Part shown: in pieces, positions 33,895 through 42,085 of the stretch
How positions within the stretch are numbered: position 1 is the stretch's first letter
How the letters are laid out: every line of letters begins with the position of its first letter
Assembly (NCBI GenBank): GCA_947632195.1
Contig: CANROE010000006.1
Span: 1-64,000, forward strand
Direction: 5' to 3'
DNA length: 64,000 nucleotides
Origin: an uncultured Clostridia bacterium
Lineage (GTDB): Bacteria > Bacillota > Clostridia > Christensenellales > Borkfalkiaceae
Translations under genes and position numbers: made by a program
The notes under the pieces: model-generated
Seen by the model: the letters and a program-made list of their open reading frames with translations, nothing else
Database searches by the model: none
Told to the model about the DNA's origin: nothing

Positions 33895-36666
33895 ATGAAA
33901 ACACCGTCCGACGAACCCTTGAACGGGAGCTCCGGCCAAACGAAAAAACAGACCGTGACAAAACCTTCCGCAAATAAGAAGCCTGCGGAAACAACGAAAA
34001 AAGTTCCCAAAGCGCCGCAAAACGCCGCCGAAGAGGAGACCGCCCTGGCCGCGCAAGAGACGGCGGAAAACGCGGAGCTCCCCGAGCTCACCGAGACCCC
34101 CGCGCCTTCTGCGCCATCCGTATCGTCCGTGCCGTCCGCACCTTCCGCGTCCCCCGTCTCCCGCGCCCGCTCTTTTTTCGCGCGCATTCTCGACAGAAAC
34201 GGCTCGGAGGACGCCAAATCCAAAAAAGAGCACAAAAAGCTCATGCGCAAGTTCCGCCGTTCCAAAGATGTCCCCACGGGCGCGGAGGTGGAGCGGTTCT
34301 CCCCGCCCGTCGAAAAGGGGCTCACGGAAGAGCAGGTGCAACTGCGCAACAGCCAATTCCTCTTTAACGACGTCAACAAAAAATATTCCAAGTCGTACGC
34401 CGCGATCTTCATCGGCAACCTGTGCACCGTGTTCAACTTTTTGTGCGTGGCTGTGGCTGTGGCGCTCGCGATCGCGGGAGCGGACCTCCCGCAGTTTCTC
34501 TTCGTCGTCATCTTTACGGCCAACCTCGTGATCGGCATTGCGCAGGAGATCCTCGCAAAGCGGCAGATCGATAAACTCGCCGTACTCATATCCGCCACCG
34601 CAAAAGTGGTGCGGGACGGCGTAAAAAAAGAGATCCCCATGAAAGAGATCGTCCTCGACGACGTGCTCCTGCTCGAAACGGGACAGCAAGTCCCCGCAGA
34701 CTGCATTCTCGCCGAGGGGAACGTGGAACTCAACGAGAGCCTCTTGACGGGCGAATCCGCCGCCGTGAAAAAGCAGATCGGCGACACGCTGTATGCGGGT
34801 TCCTTCGTTTCGAGCGGGAGTTGCTATGTCCGCACCGACAAAGTGGGCAGAAATACCTACCTCAACCAGCTCACTTCTCGCGCGAAAAAGTATAAACGCC
34901 CCAAGTCGGAGATCATGAACTCCATCCGCCTCTTCATCCGCGTGATCGGCGTGATGATCCCCGTCGTCGCCGCCCTCATGCTCTGGACGAGCCTGAGAAG
35001 TTATGGCGTGCCCTATTCCGAGCTCGATTGGGAGAGCATTTCCAATTCCATTCAATACACGGGCGCCGTCATCATCGGCATGATCCCCTCGGGACTTCTC
35101 CTCCTCACCTCGCTTGCGATGGCGGTGGGCGTGAGGCGGCTTGCCAAGAAACAGACCCTCGTGCAGGATATGAACTCCCTCGAAATGCTCGCCCGCGTCA
35201 ACGTCCTGTGTCTCGACAAGACGGGCACCATCACGGACGGCAGAATGACGGTGAGCGACTGCATGATCATTGCAAACTACACCGAGCACTCGATGGAAGA
35301 GATCATGGGCAGCATGCTCACCGCCCTCGACGACAACAACCAGACTTCAATCGCCCTTCAAGACAGGTTCGGGCACTCCAACTCCATGCAGGCGACTGCG
35401 CTCATCCCCTTTTCGAGCAAGCGTAAACTTTCGGCGGTGACGTTCGGCGACGAAGGGACCTTCGTGTTCGGCGCGCCCGAATTTGTGCTCCGTCCCATGT
35501 CTCCCCGTATCGAGCGGATCGTCAAACAATATGCGCAGATGGGGCTGAGAGTGCTCCTCCTCGCCTATTCGCAGGGGAAGATCGTCGGCGACCGCCTGCC
35601 GGGGCCCTTCCGCCCCATGGCGCTCATCACCCTTGCCGACAACGTCCGTCCCGAGGCGGTGGAGACCATCAAGTCGTTCAAGGAAAACGATGTGGACATC
35701 CGCATCATCTCGGGCGACAACCCCGTCACCGTGTCCGAAGTGGCGCGGCGCGTGGGCGTGGCAAACGCAAACAAGTATATCTCTCTCGACGGGCTCACCG
35801 ACATCGAGGTGGAGAACGTCGCCAATGAATACACCGTGTTCGGACGGGTGACGCCCGAACAGAAGGCGATTCTGGTGCGCACCATCAAGCGGGCGGGCAA
35901 CACCGTTGCAATGACGGGGGACGGCGTAAACGACATTCTCGCCTTAAAGGAGGCGGACTGCGCGATCTCGGTCGCCTCGGGCAGCGAGGCGGCGCGAAAC
36001 GTCTCTCACCTCGTGCTCATGAACAACAACTTCACGAATTTGAACGCCGTCGTCAACGAGGGGCGGCGGGTCATCAACAACATCAAAAACAGCGCGTCCC
36101 TCTACATTATGAAGACGCTGTTCGTCACCCTGCTCGCCGTCATCTGCGTCATCATGCAGGAACAGTACTTCTTCCTGCCGAGCCATCTGCTCCTCTTTGA
36201 ATTCTTCGTTGCGGCGGTCCCCTCCTTCATCATCTCGTTGCAGCCGAACAACAGCCGCGTGAAAGGAAAATTTATCCTATACGTCCTCTCGCGAAGTATT
36301 CCCGGGGCGCTGACGCTCATCATGTGCGTGCTCGCCGTCTACTTCGGCAAGACGTATATCAACGGCTACGGGTTCAAGACGAACTTCCAGCCCATGCTGA
36401 TTTTAGCGGTCACCTTCGGCGGGATCGTCATGCTCTACCGCGTCTTAAAGCCGCTCAACGTCATCCGTTCCGTCCTCTACGGCGGATGTCTTGCAGTGTG
36501 TATCATCGTGCTCAGCGTGCCTCTTTTGAGCGAGATCGTCTACAAGGGATGGTCCGAAGTGGAGTTCAATCTGCCGCAGATCTTATACATTCTCGTCGTG
36601 ATCCTCGCCGCCTTCCCCATCTCGGGCTGGCTCACTGCGGCTTGCGATTTGATGAATAGCGATTAG
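33895..36666 (+). CDS. cation-transporting P-type ATPase, CtpE-like
   Basis: The protein has 923 residues. About 120 Ala/Pro/Thr/Glu-rich, likely disordered residues precede the pump. The actuator loop is LLTGESAAVKK, the phosphorylation site is CLDKTGTITDG and the hinge is MTGDGVNDILALKEADCAISV. Ten or so membrane helices are expected. The long C-terminal membrane part (EFFVAAVPSFIISLQPNNSRV) resembles CtpE-type pumps, linked to calcium in actinobacteria. The cation is not determinable here. Monocistronic; CAGAGGTG precedes the ATG. The disordered N-terminus is unusual for the family. Confidence 0.88.
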   Translation: MKTPSDEPLNGSSGQTKKQTVTKPSANKKPAETTKKVPKAPQNAAEEETALAAQETAENAELPELTETPAPSAPSVSSVPSAPSASPVSRARSFFARILDRNGSEDAKSKKEHKKLMRKFRRSKDVPTGAEVERFSPPVEKGLTEEQVQLRNSQFLFNDVNKKYSKSYAAIFIGNLCTVFNFLCVAVAVALAIAGADLPQFLFVVIFTANLVIGIAQEILAKRQIDKLAVLISATAKVVRDGVKKEIPMKEIVLDDVLLLETGQQVPADCILAEGNVELNESLLTGESAAVKKQIGDTLYAGSFVSSGSCYVRTDKVGRNTYLNQLTSRAKKYKRPKSEIMNSIRLFIRVIGVMIPVVAALMLWTSLRSYGVPYSELDWESISNSIQYTGAVIIGMIPSGLLLLTSLAMAVGVRRLAKKQTLVQDMNSLEMLARVNVLCLDKTGTITDGRMTVSDCMIIANYTEHSMEEIMGSMLTALDDNNQTSIALQDRFGHSNSMQATALIPFSSKRKLSAVTFGDEGTFVFGAPEFVLRPMSPRIERIVKQYAQMGLRVLLLAYSQGKIVGDRLPGPFRPMALITLADNVRPEAVETIKSFKENDVDIRIISGDNPVTVSEVARRVGVANANKYISLDGLTDIEVENVANEYTVFGRVTPEQKAILVRTIKRAGNTVAMTGDGVNDILALKEADCAISVASGSEAARNVSHLVLMNNNFTNLNAVVNEGRRVINNIKNSASLYIMKTLFVTLLAVICVIMQEQYFFLPSHLLLFEFFVAAVPSFIISLQPNNSRVKGKFILYVLSRSIPGALTLIMCVLAVYFGKTYINGYGFKTNFQPMLILAVTFGGIVMLYRVLKPLNVIRSVLYGGCLAVCIIVLSVPLLSEIVYKGWSEVEFNLPQILYILVVILAAFPISGWLTAACDLMNSD

Positions 36667-36668
36667 TT

Positions 36669-36701
36669 CACGAAATTTTGTCGTTCCGACAAAATTTCGT
36701 G
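36669..36701 (+). terminator. hairpin after the P-type ATPase
   Basis: A perfect 15-bp stem CACGAAATTTTGTCG (36669-36683) and 36687-36701 with loop TTC. The T run is weak, so termination is probable, not certain. Confidence 0.55.
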
Positions 36702-36798
36702 AGGGGTTAGTTTCGCTCTTTCATTGAAACAATTCGCCCGCCCGCAAGTTTCTTCGTAAAAACAAAAAGGCAAAAGTAATTGCCAAATTGAGTGCGCT

Positions 36799-37008
36799 TA
36801 TGGAAAAGCGTGGTTTTCCAACGCGCAGTATTTTGGAACACGCCCTTGGCGCCCCTTGTAGGGGAGCTGGCGAGGCGCCAGCCGAGACTGAGGGGTTTTC
36901 GAGAACCCTTTCGGCACTGCGTGCCACTTTCCCTAAAAGGGACAGCAAGGAGCCCCACCTGTCTCGCTTTGCTCGCCACCTGCCCCCACATGTGGGGGCA
37001 GGTCATAT
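36799..37008. repeat. REP-like cluster of short palindromes
   Basis: Palindromes lie in a row: GCTGGCG-AGG-CGCCAGC (about 36870-36888), CCCTTTTAGGG-type and CGGCACTGCGTGCC-type hairpins, and a 24-bp palindrome CCTGCCCCCACA/TGTGGGGGCAGG (36979-37002). The CCTTGGCGCCCCTTGTAGGGG...GACTGAGGGG layout recalls the widespread GGCTCCC...CCTCAGTC repeats of Clostridia genomes (recalled, not searched). Apart from this and the elements listed next to it, 36702-37190 holds no gene. Confidence 0.5.
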
Positions 37009-37018
37009 GCGCAACACC

Positions 37019-37114
37019 ATTCCTAAATCACGTCACCCAAAGCTTGTCGAAGAGTGTCCGCATGATAAACAAGGACATTCCTCGACTACGCTCGGAATGA
37101 CGTAATTAAGAATG
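37019..37114. repeat. MITE-like element, copy 2 (96 bp)
   Basis: Ends ATTCCTAAATCACGTCA (37019-37035) and TGACGTAATTAAGAATG (37098-37114) form an imperfect terminal inverted repeat. The interior contains the GTCAT..CGAGC pattern and shares blocks with copy 1 (10293-10443) in opposite orientation. Both copies are flanked by TAA. Confidence 0.6.
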
Positions 37115-37190
37115 CCCCTCTTATATACCCCTGCCCTCGGGCAAAAAAACCATACACTTATAACGAAGGGAAAAAGAAAGGAAAACATAT

Positions 37191-39638
37191 ATGTCGGTGT
37201 TTTTATTGATCATAGCGAGTTTACTTCCGATGGCCGCATGCGTCGGATTTTATCTGCTCGAAAAAAAGACTCCCTTCGGTAAGTTGCGCTATTTCGTCCG
37301 CCAGATCATCATCGGCATTGTGTTCGGCGGGATCACGGTCATGGCGACGGAGGTATTCAGTACCAACATCGGCACCGCGCTCATCAACGCGCGCGACGCG
37401 GCTCCGCTCACGGCGGGATTGTTCCTCGGCGGCCCTGCGGGGATCATTGCGGGCGTCATCGGCGGCGCGGAACGGGCGCTTTGCGTCCTTTGGAACGCAA
37501 GCGCTGCCTACACCGTGATCGCATGCTCCGTCTCCACCGCGCTTGCGGGCGTGTTCGGCTTTTTGTGCAGAAAGTTCCTGTTCGGGAACAAAGCCCCCTC
37601 GTGGTCGTATACCCTCCTTATCGCGCTCACTACGGAAGTCCTGCACATGCTGCTCATCTTCCTCACCAACATGACGGACATCCAAAAGGCGTTCTCCGTG
37701 GTGGAACAGGCGTCCATCCCGATGATCCTCGTGAACACCCTCTCCGTGACCGTCTCCGCCATGATCGTCTCCCTCCTCGACGGGAAAAAGCTCTTCTCCT
37801 TCGGAAAACGGACGATCGCACAGATCTTTGTGACCATTCTCTTCCTCTGCGTCGCCGTGGCATTTGCGGCAACGAGTATCTTCACCTACTTCTTACAGGG
37901 CAACATCGTAAAATCAGACACCAAGCGCACCCTCTCCATGGTCACGCGGGACGTCACCGAGGACATCCGCGAGGCCTCCGATTTGAAACTTTTGGAAAAT
38001 GCGCGGAGCGCAGCCGAAGAGCTCACAAAGGACCGCCATCAAAGCGGGGCCGATTTCTCCTTCCTCGACGCCTACGGGGATGAGATCAACATCGTGAACG
38101 AGAACGGCATTATCGTACAATCCACAAAGGAGGAGTTCATCGGCTTTGACATGCATTCCGACGGGGACGGTGGGGAGCAGTCGGCAGAATTTTTGTGCCT
38201 TTTGGGGAATACCGAGGAATATGTGCAGCCCTACGGCCCTATCTCCATAGACGCGAACATCTTCATGAAATATGCGGGCAAAAAACTTTCCCCCGGCGAA
38301 TGTGAATTCTTGCCGAACGGCGGCTTTGTGCAGGTCGGGCTCAATTCGGAGAGCTACTATCGAGCGCTCGAAGAGCGCGTGAAGATCGCGGCGGAGAACA
38401 GACACCTCGGGCGGGAGGGGTTCGTGCTCATCTTCGATGAAACGTTCAAACTCATCAGCGCGCCCGAAGGACACAGGGAAGATACCTTTTCCCACCTCGG
38501 CGCAGAGGGCTACCGCTTTGACGAGGGCGAGCCCTTCCTCACCGAAGTTTCGGGCATAAAAAGTTACTGCCAATACAGCCATACCGAGGGCTATTATATC
38601 ATCGCGGTCTACCCCGAGCGGGATGCGGCGCTCACCCGCAACATTTCGGTATATGTGCTCCTCTTTGTGGAGATCATCGTCTTTTCCGCCCTATTTGTCT
38701 TTATCTACCTGCTCATCAACAGGCGCATCGTCGGCAACATCGACAAGGTAAACAGCTCCCTCGCGCAGATCACGGAGGGCAACCTCGACGTTGCGGTGGA
38801 CGTGCGCGACGGCTTGGAATTTTCCCACCTTTCGGACGATATCAACGCCACCGTCGCCACCTTGAAACATTACATAGAGGCGGAGGCGAAACGGCTCGAC
38901 AAGGAGCTCGAATTCGCACAGCGCATTCAGCTCTCCGCCCTGCCCTCTGTGTTCCCGCCCTATCCCGACCACAGCGAGTTCGATATCTTCGCCTCCATGG
39001 ACGCAGCAAAGGAAGTGGGCGGCGACTTCTACGACTTCTACTTTGCGGGCCCCAACAAATTCGTGTTTATGATCGCGGACGTCTCGGGCAAGGGGATCCC
39101 CGCCGCCATGTTCATGATGACCGCAAAGGCCCACCTGCGCAACATGACCGAGAGCGGCATGGACATTGCAGAAGTCTTTACCCGTGTCAACCGCCGTCTC
39201 TGCGAGAGCAACGCGGCGGACATGTTCGTCACGGCGTGGATGGGCGCCATCGACCTCTCAACGGGCATGCTCTCCTTCGTGAACGCGGGGCACAACCCGC
39301 CCCTCATCAAGCACAAGGACGGTACGTTTGAATATCTGCGCACGAAGGTGAACTTCATTCTCGCGGGCATGGACATGACCCGCTACAAGAAACAGGAATT
39401 GCAGCTTGCGCCCGGGGACGAGATCTTCCTCTACACCGACGGCGTGACGGAGGCCACCGACCCGCAGGTGGAACTCTTCGGCGAGGAGCGCCTCCAAAGT
39501 TGCCTCAACGAGGCGCACGCGCCGAACCCCACCGCCCTCTGTAAGCGGGTGAAGAAGGCGGTGGACGCCTTTGCCGACAGCGCGCCGCAATTCGACGACA
39601 TCACGATGGTCGCAGTCCGTTTCAACCACCTTGCTTGA
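37191..39638 (+). CDS. membrane SpoIIE-type PP2C phosphatase with LytS-like and sensor domains
   Basis: The protein has 815 residues. About six N-terminal helices (to ~190) resemble the 5TMR_LYT sensor (TAGLFLGGPAGIIAGVIGGAER). A second anchor (~210-235) leads to an extracellular Cache-like domain (~240-475), a membrane helix (VLLFVEIIVFSALFVFIYLLI), a HAMP linker (SLAQITEGNLDVAVDVRDGLEF) and a SpoIIE PP2C domain with metal-binding SMDAAKEVGGDFYDFYF and ISDVSGKG-like motif IADVSGKGIPAAMFM. It should dephosphorylate a STAS antagonist in response to an outside signal. The likely target is the STAS protein at 47771. AAAGGAAAAC precedes the ATG. Confidence 0.88.
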   Translation: MSVFLLIIASLLPMAACVGFYLLEKKTPFGKLRYFVRQIIIGIVFGGITVMATEVFSTNIGTALINARDAAPLTAGLFLGGPAGIIAGVIGGAERALCVLWNASAAYTVIACSVSTALAGVFGFLCRKFLFGNKAPSWSYTLLIALTTEVLHMLLIFLTNMTDIQKAFSVVEQASIPMILVNTLSVTVSAMIVSLLDGKKLFSFGKRTIAQIFVTILFLCVAVAFAATSIFTYFLQGNIVKSDTKRTLSMVTRDVTEDIREASDLKLLENARSAAEELTKDRHQSGADFSFLDAYGDEINIVNENGIIVQSTKEEFIGFDMHSDGDGGEQSAEFLCLLGNTEEYVQPYGPISIDANIFMKYAGKKLSPGECEFLPNGGFVQVGLNSESYYRALEERVKIAAENRHLGREGFVLIFDETFKLISAPEGHREDTFSHLGAEGYRFDEGEPFLTEVSGIKSYCQYSHTEGYYIIAVYPERDAALTRNISVYVLLFVEIIVFSALFVFIYLLINRRIVGNIDKVNSSLAQITEGNLDVAVDVRDGLEFSHLSDDINATVATLKHYIEAEAKRLDKELEFAQRIQLSALPSVFPPYPDHSEFDIFASMDAAKEVGGDFYDFYFAGPNKFVFMIADVSGKGIPAAMFMMTAKAHLRNMTESGMDIAEVFTRVNRRLCESNAADMFVTAWMGAIDLSTGMLSFVNAGHNPPLIKHKDGTFEYLRTKVNFILAGMDMTRYKKQELQLAPGDEIFLYTDGVTEATDPQVELFGEERLQSCLNEAHAPNPTALCKRVKKAVDAFADSAPQFDDITMVAVRFNHLA

Positions 39639-39649
39639 AAAAACGATGA

Positions 39650-39682
39650 AAAGCGCCCGCGCGGGACCCGCGCGGGCGCTTT
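39650..39682. terminator. hairpin between the phosphatase and peptide P1 genes
   Basis: AAAGCGCCCGCGCG (39650-39663) pairs with 39669-39682. A very stable stem between convergent genes. Confidence 0.7.
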
Positions 39683-39708
39683 GATCGGCTTTCGCCTTTG
39701 ATACATTT

Positions 39709-40014
39709 TTATAGACTTTTCACTGCGCAGCGGCATTGGCAGCGGTAACAGTAATACCCGCAGCCCGAAACGTCGATGCCGAGGCGGTCTCCCTTTAAAC
39801 AGAGCGCGCAGACGAGGTTCCCCGCAAGCTGCTCCGTGCCGCCGCCGACCATATCGAGATCGTCGTCGGAAAGTTCCCCCGTACCGTTCCAGCGGTCGAA
39901 ATAGATTTGTGCGTCCTCCTCGGACAGCTCTATCCGCTGCTGCCGCGCAAGTTCCACCAACTCCCGCGCAGAATGGGCCTGCTTGGAAAGTTCAATTAAA
40001 TCGAATGGCGTCAT
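39709..40014 (-). CDS. peptide P1: Nif11-like leader with seven-cysteine core
   Basis: The protein has 101 residues. Residues 1-59 form a Nif11-like leader (SARELVELARQQRIELSEED, then ELSDDDLDMVGGG) that ends in the Gly-Gly processing site. The core (60-101) has seven Cys at about 69, 72, 85, 89, 92, 94 and 96, with CALC, SGCGYYC and CYRCQCRC motifs. The leader aligns with that of P2 at 41846. It should be a secreted or modified peptide processed by the C39 exporter at 44612. It has its own promoter and an AGGTGAGG site. The Cys could form disulfides, thioethers or bind metal. Confidence 0.78.
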   Translation of the reverse strand: MTPFDLIELSKQAHSARELVELARQQRIELSEEDAQIYFDRWNGTGELSDDDLDMVGGGTEQLAGNLVCALCLKGDRLGIDVSGCGYYCYRCQCRCAVKSL

Positions 40015-40043
40015 ATCCTCACCTTCTCGTATTCTCCGCCTTT

Positions 40044-40073
40044 ATTGTACCATATCCCTATGCGAAAAGGCAA
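40044..40073 (-). promoter_or_regulatory. promoter of peptide P1
   Basis: On the minus strand TTGCCT (40073-40068), an 18-bp spacer and TACAAT (40049-40044). It is divergent from the response-regulator promoter. Confidence 0.65.
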
Positions 40074-40111
40074 TCGCATAGAGGAAATTGTCCGCAAATG
40101 GGGCGCATTTG

Positions 40112-40140
40112 TTGCTTTTTTTCGCAAAATATGTTATAAT
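40112..40140 (+). promoter_or_regulatory. promoter of the response regulator
   Basis: TTGCTT (40112-40117), a 17-bp spacer and TATAAT (40135-40140). Confidence 0.75.
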
Positions 40141-40183
40141 CAGCCTATTCTATCGCAGCGGCGCAGCCGCGCTTTAAAGTGCC

Positions 40184-40834
40184 ATGGACCTTTCCCGTAA
40201 AATTCTCATGTTAGACGACGCAAGCGTAACAGCTCCGCTCTGCTCTTATTTGGGGCAGCAGGGGTTCGTTTGCCGTACGGCGGAGACTTTTGCGGAGGGA
40301 CGCGCCCTTCTCTTTGAGGAAAAGTTCGACATGATCGTTTCCGAACTTGCCCTCCCCGACGGAACGGCGGACGAGCTGTTCGGAAGAGAGCTTCCCATCG
40401 TCATCTATTCCGCAACTACGGACGACGACGCGGTGCTCCGCTTTCTCGCGCTCGGCGCGGCCGATTACATCTTCAAGCCGTGCTCCCCGCGCGTGCTGGC
40501 GGCGCGGATCGCATTGCGGTTGCCGCAGCGCAACAATACCGTAACTTGCAGCGGGCTTTCTCTGAATATGAGCTTGCGCACGGCGTATTATGGCGGCCGG
40601 CCCGTAAAACTCACCTCGTCCGAATTCAACATTCTGCGCTTTCTGATGGCGCACCCCGGGAAATTTTTCCCCGCAGACGTCATTTACGAAAGGGTGTGGA
40701 ACGCTTCCAGCATGCAGACAAGCGTTGTGCGCTTTCACATCTCCAACCTGAAAAAGACGCTGTTCGCCGTTACGGGGAAGAATTTGATCCTCTCCGAATT
40801 CGGCCTCGGTTACGCCTTCGCCTCCGAAGAATGA
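40184..40834 (+). CDS. OmpR-family response regulator with Glu at the phosphorylation site
   Basis: The protein has 216 residues. The receiver starts KILMLDDASVT (acid pair Asp11/12) and has conserved IYSA and FKP. The position of the phospho-accepting Asp holds Glu54 (FDMIVSELALPDG, where the family has ..LDLMLPDG). The C-terminal winged helix is complete (KLTSSEFNILRFLMAHPGK...VVRFHISNLKKTLF). Glu often mimics phosphorylation, so constitutive activity is possible. No histidine kinase is adjacent. The start has no good ribosome site. It diverges from peptide P1, a plausible target. Confidence 0.82.
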   Translation: MDLSRKILMLDDASVTAPLCSYLGQQGFVCRTAETFAEGRALLFEEKFDMIVSELALPDGTADELFGRELPIVIYSATTDDDAVLRFLALGAADYIFKPCSPRVLAARIALRLPQRNNTVTCSGLSLNMSLRTAYYGGRPVKLTSSEFNILRFLMAHPGKFFPADVIYERVWNASSMQTSVVRFHISNLKKTLFAVTGKNLILSEFGLGYAFASEE

Positions 40835-40839
40835 CGATC

Positions 40840-40864
40840 GTCCGGCTTTGCCGGACTTTTTTTA
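40840..40864 (+). terminator. intrinsic terminator
   Basis: GTCCGGC-TTT-GCCGGAC (40840-40856) is followed by seven T residues. Confidence 0.88.
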
Positions 40865-40895
40865 TCGCAGCGGTTTTACACAGCTTTGTACAGCT

Positions 40896-41456
40896 TTACA
40901 GCGTGAGCCCCGTCAATTTCTCGATCGCCGCTTTATCCCAAAAGTTGTTTTCCCAATAGAAATAGGCGTCCTTCCTCTTTTTGAAAATGCGGAAGGGCAT
41001 ATCGGTATTGTCATAGATGTGACAGATATCGCATACTTCCAAAAGGGATGGGATCAACCCGAGCGCGCGGGCATATCGCTCCCTGATCTTCTCTGCGGGG
41101 ACGTCGTGCCCGCCCGAGGCGAACCGCCTCATCACACGGTGGATGTTGATGTTGACGTCCGACGTCAGCACATAGATACAGCGGATAAAATATCCCGCCT
41201 CTTTCGCCCGCCGCAAGAGATTGATGTTGCGGTCGGTGGACATCACCGTCTCGAAGGTAAAGTTCTTGCCGAGGGAGAGCACATACTCCCGCATTTCCTC
41301 CGCAAGGACGGCCGCCTCCATGTCGGTGCAGTCGGTCGCGCGTTTGATGTCGTCCGCGTTGATGTAGGGCTGGATGATCTTCGCCATTTTCGTGACGGTG
41401 CTCTTTCCGCTCCCGTTCGGCCCCGCAAAGACGATGATCTCAGGTTTCATCTCCAT
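40896..41456 (-). CDS. zeta-toxin-like P-loop kinase
   Basis: The protein has 186 residues. The Walker A is FAGPNGSGKST near the N-terminus. INADDIKRA and FETVMSTDRNINLLRRAKEAGYFIRCIYV follow, the zeta-toxin/AAA_33 layout. Zeta toxins phosphorylate UDP-GlcNAc; other members act on other small substrates. ATG at 41456 follows GGGAGGCG and overlaps the end of the upstream 94-aa gene by 17 bases. Two-gene order and coupling fit a toxin-antitoxin pair, but toxicity is not shown and the family also has non-toxic members. Confidence 0.78.
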   Translation of the reverse strand: MEMKPEIIVFAGPNGSGKSTVTKMAKIIQPYINADDIKRATDCTDMEAAVLAEEMREYVLSLGKNFTFETVMSTDRNINLLRRAKEAGYFIRCIYVLTSDVNINIHRVMRRFASGGHDVPAEKIRERYARALGLIPSLLEVCDICHIYDNTDMPFRIFKKRKDAYFYWENNFWDKAAIEKLTGLTL

Positions 41457-41724
41457 AAACGCGCCTCCCGTCCGGGTATTCGATGTAGGACGATTTCCGC
41501 TCATGGTCGTAGCCCGTGATGGGCAAACCCTGTTCTTTGCTCTTCCTGTTTTCCTGCTCGATCGCCTCTTTGAAACGCTTTACGAGTTCATCGTCGTCGA
41601 CGCCGCAAGTCGAATCGAGTTCGTTAGGCTTTTTGGGATCGTTATCCTGCGCTTTCAGCGCCTCATGAAATCCCTTTAAAATATTCTTTTTCGCTTCTTC
41701 GCCGTTCGGGCCTTTCCGCTCCAT
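41440..41724 (-). CDS. small hydrophilic partner of the zeta-like protein, possible antitoxin
   Basis: The protein has 94 residues, is highly charged and has no membrane segment. The middle carries DDDELVKRFKEAIEQENRKSKEQGLPI, and the end is YIEYPDGRRVYGDET. It lies directly upstream of the zeta-like kinase with a 17-base overlap and a ribosome site GAGGAGAAGGAG. Epsilon antitoxins are small helical proteins, so a similar role is possible. No clear family was recognised. Confidence 0.6.
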   Translation of the reverse strand: MERKGPNGEEAKKNILKGFHEALKAQDNDPKKPNELDSTCGVDDDELVKRFKEAIEQENRKSKEQGLPITGYDHERKSSYIEYPDGRRVYGDET

Positions 41725-41737
41725 CTCTCCTTCTCCT

Positions 41738-41776
41738 CAAAAAAATCACCGGCGGCCGCAAAGGGACTGCCGGTGA
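41738..41776 (-). terminator. intrinsic terminator of the P3-P2 peptide operon
   Basis: On the minus strand TCACCGGC (41776-41769), a 15-nt loop and GCCGGTGA (41753-41746), then a T7 run. It separates the peptide operon from the zeta-like pair. Confidence 0.8.
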
Positions 41777-41845
41777 CTGCTGCTGTCGGGTCAACGCCAA
41801 AACGGCATAGCCGTGCCGTATCCTTCGCTCCCCAAACAGCGCCCG

Positions 41846-42061
41846 TCAAAACGTCTTTTTAAAGGGCAGCTGCATAGAGCCGGAATATTTGATCCCGCCG
41901 GAGACCATGTCCATATCCTCATCCGCGATCTCACTTGTAAGGCGGGTGAAAAGCGCACCGGCTTCCTCGGCGCTCATTTGCACGCCGTTTTCACGGGCAA
42001 GTGCGGCGAGTTCTTCCGCCGACTTTGCCGTGCGGAACTTTGCCAACATCTTTTCGTCCAT
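41846..42061 (-). CDS. peptide P2: Nif11-like leader with short core
   Basis: The protein has 71 residues. The leader (MLAKFRTAKSAEELAALAR, then EIADEDMDMVSGG) aligns with P1 through A.SA.EL..LAR and DMV.GG. The core after Gly-Gly is only 15 residues (IKYSGSMQLPFKKTF), basic and Cys-free. It lies 24 bases after P3 with a strong AAGGAGG site and is in the same transcript. It should be cleaved and exported by the adjacent C39 transporter. The short, unmodified-looking core suggests a linear signalling or antimicrobial peptide. Confidence 0.75.
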   Translation of the reverse strand: MDEKMLAKFRTAKSAEELAALARENGVQMSAEEAGALFTRLTSEIADEDMDMVSGGIKYSGSMQLPFKKTF

Positions 42062-42085
42062 TCGTCCGCCCTCCTTCGGCCGGGT

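Noticed and set aside
37019-37114. Regulatory leader of the phosphatase gene
   Set aside because: The block is better explained as copy 2 of the MITE-like element because it matches 10293-10443 in reverse orientation.
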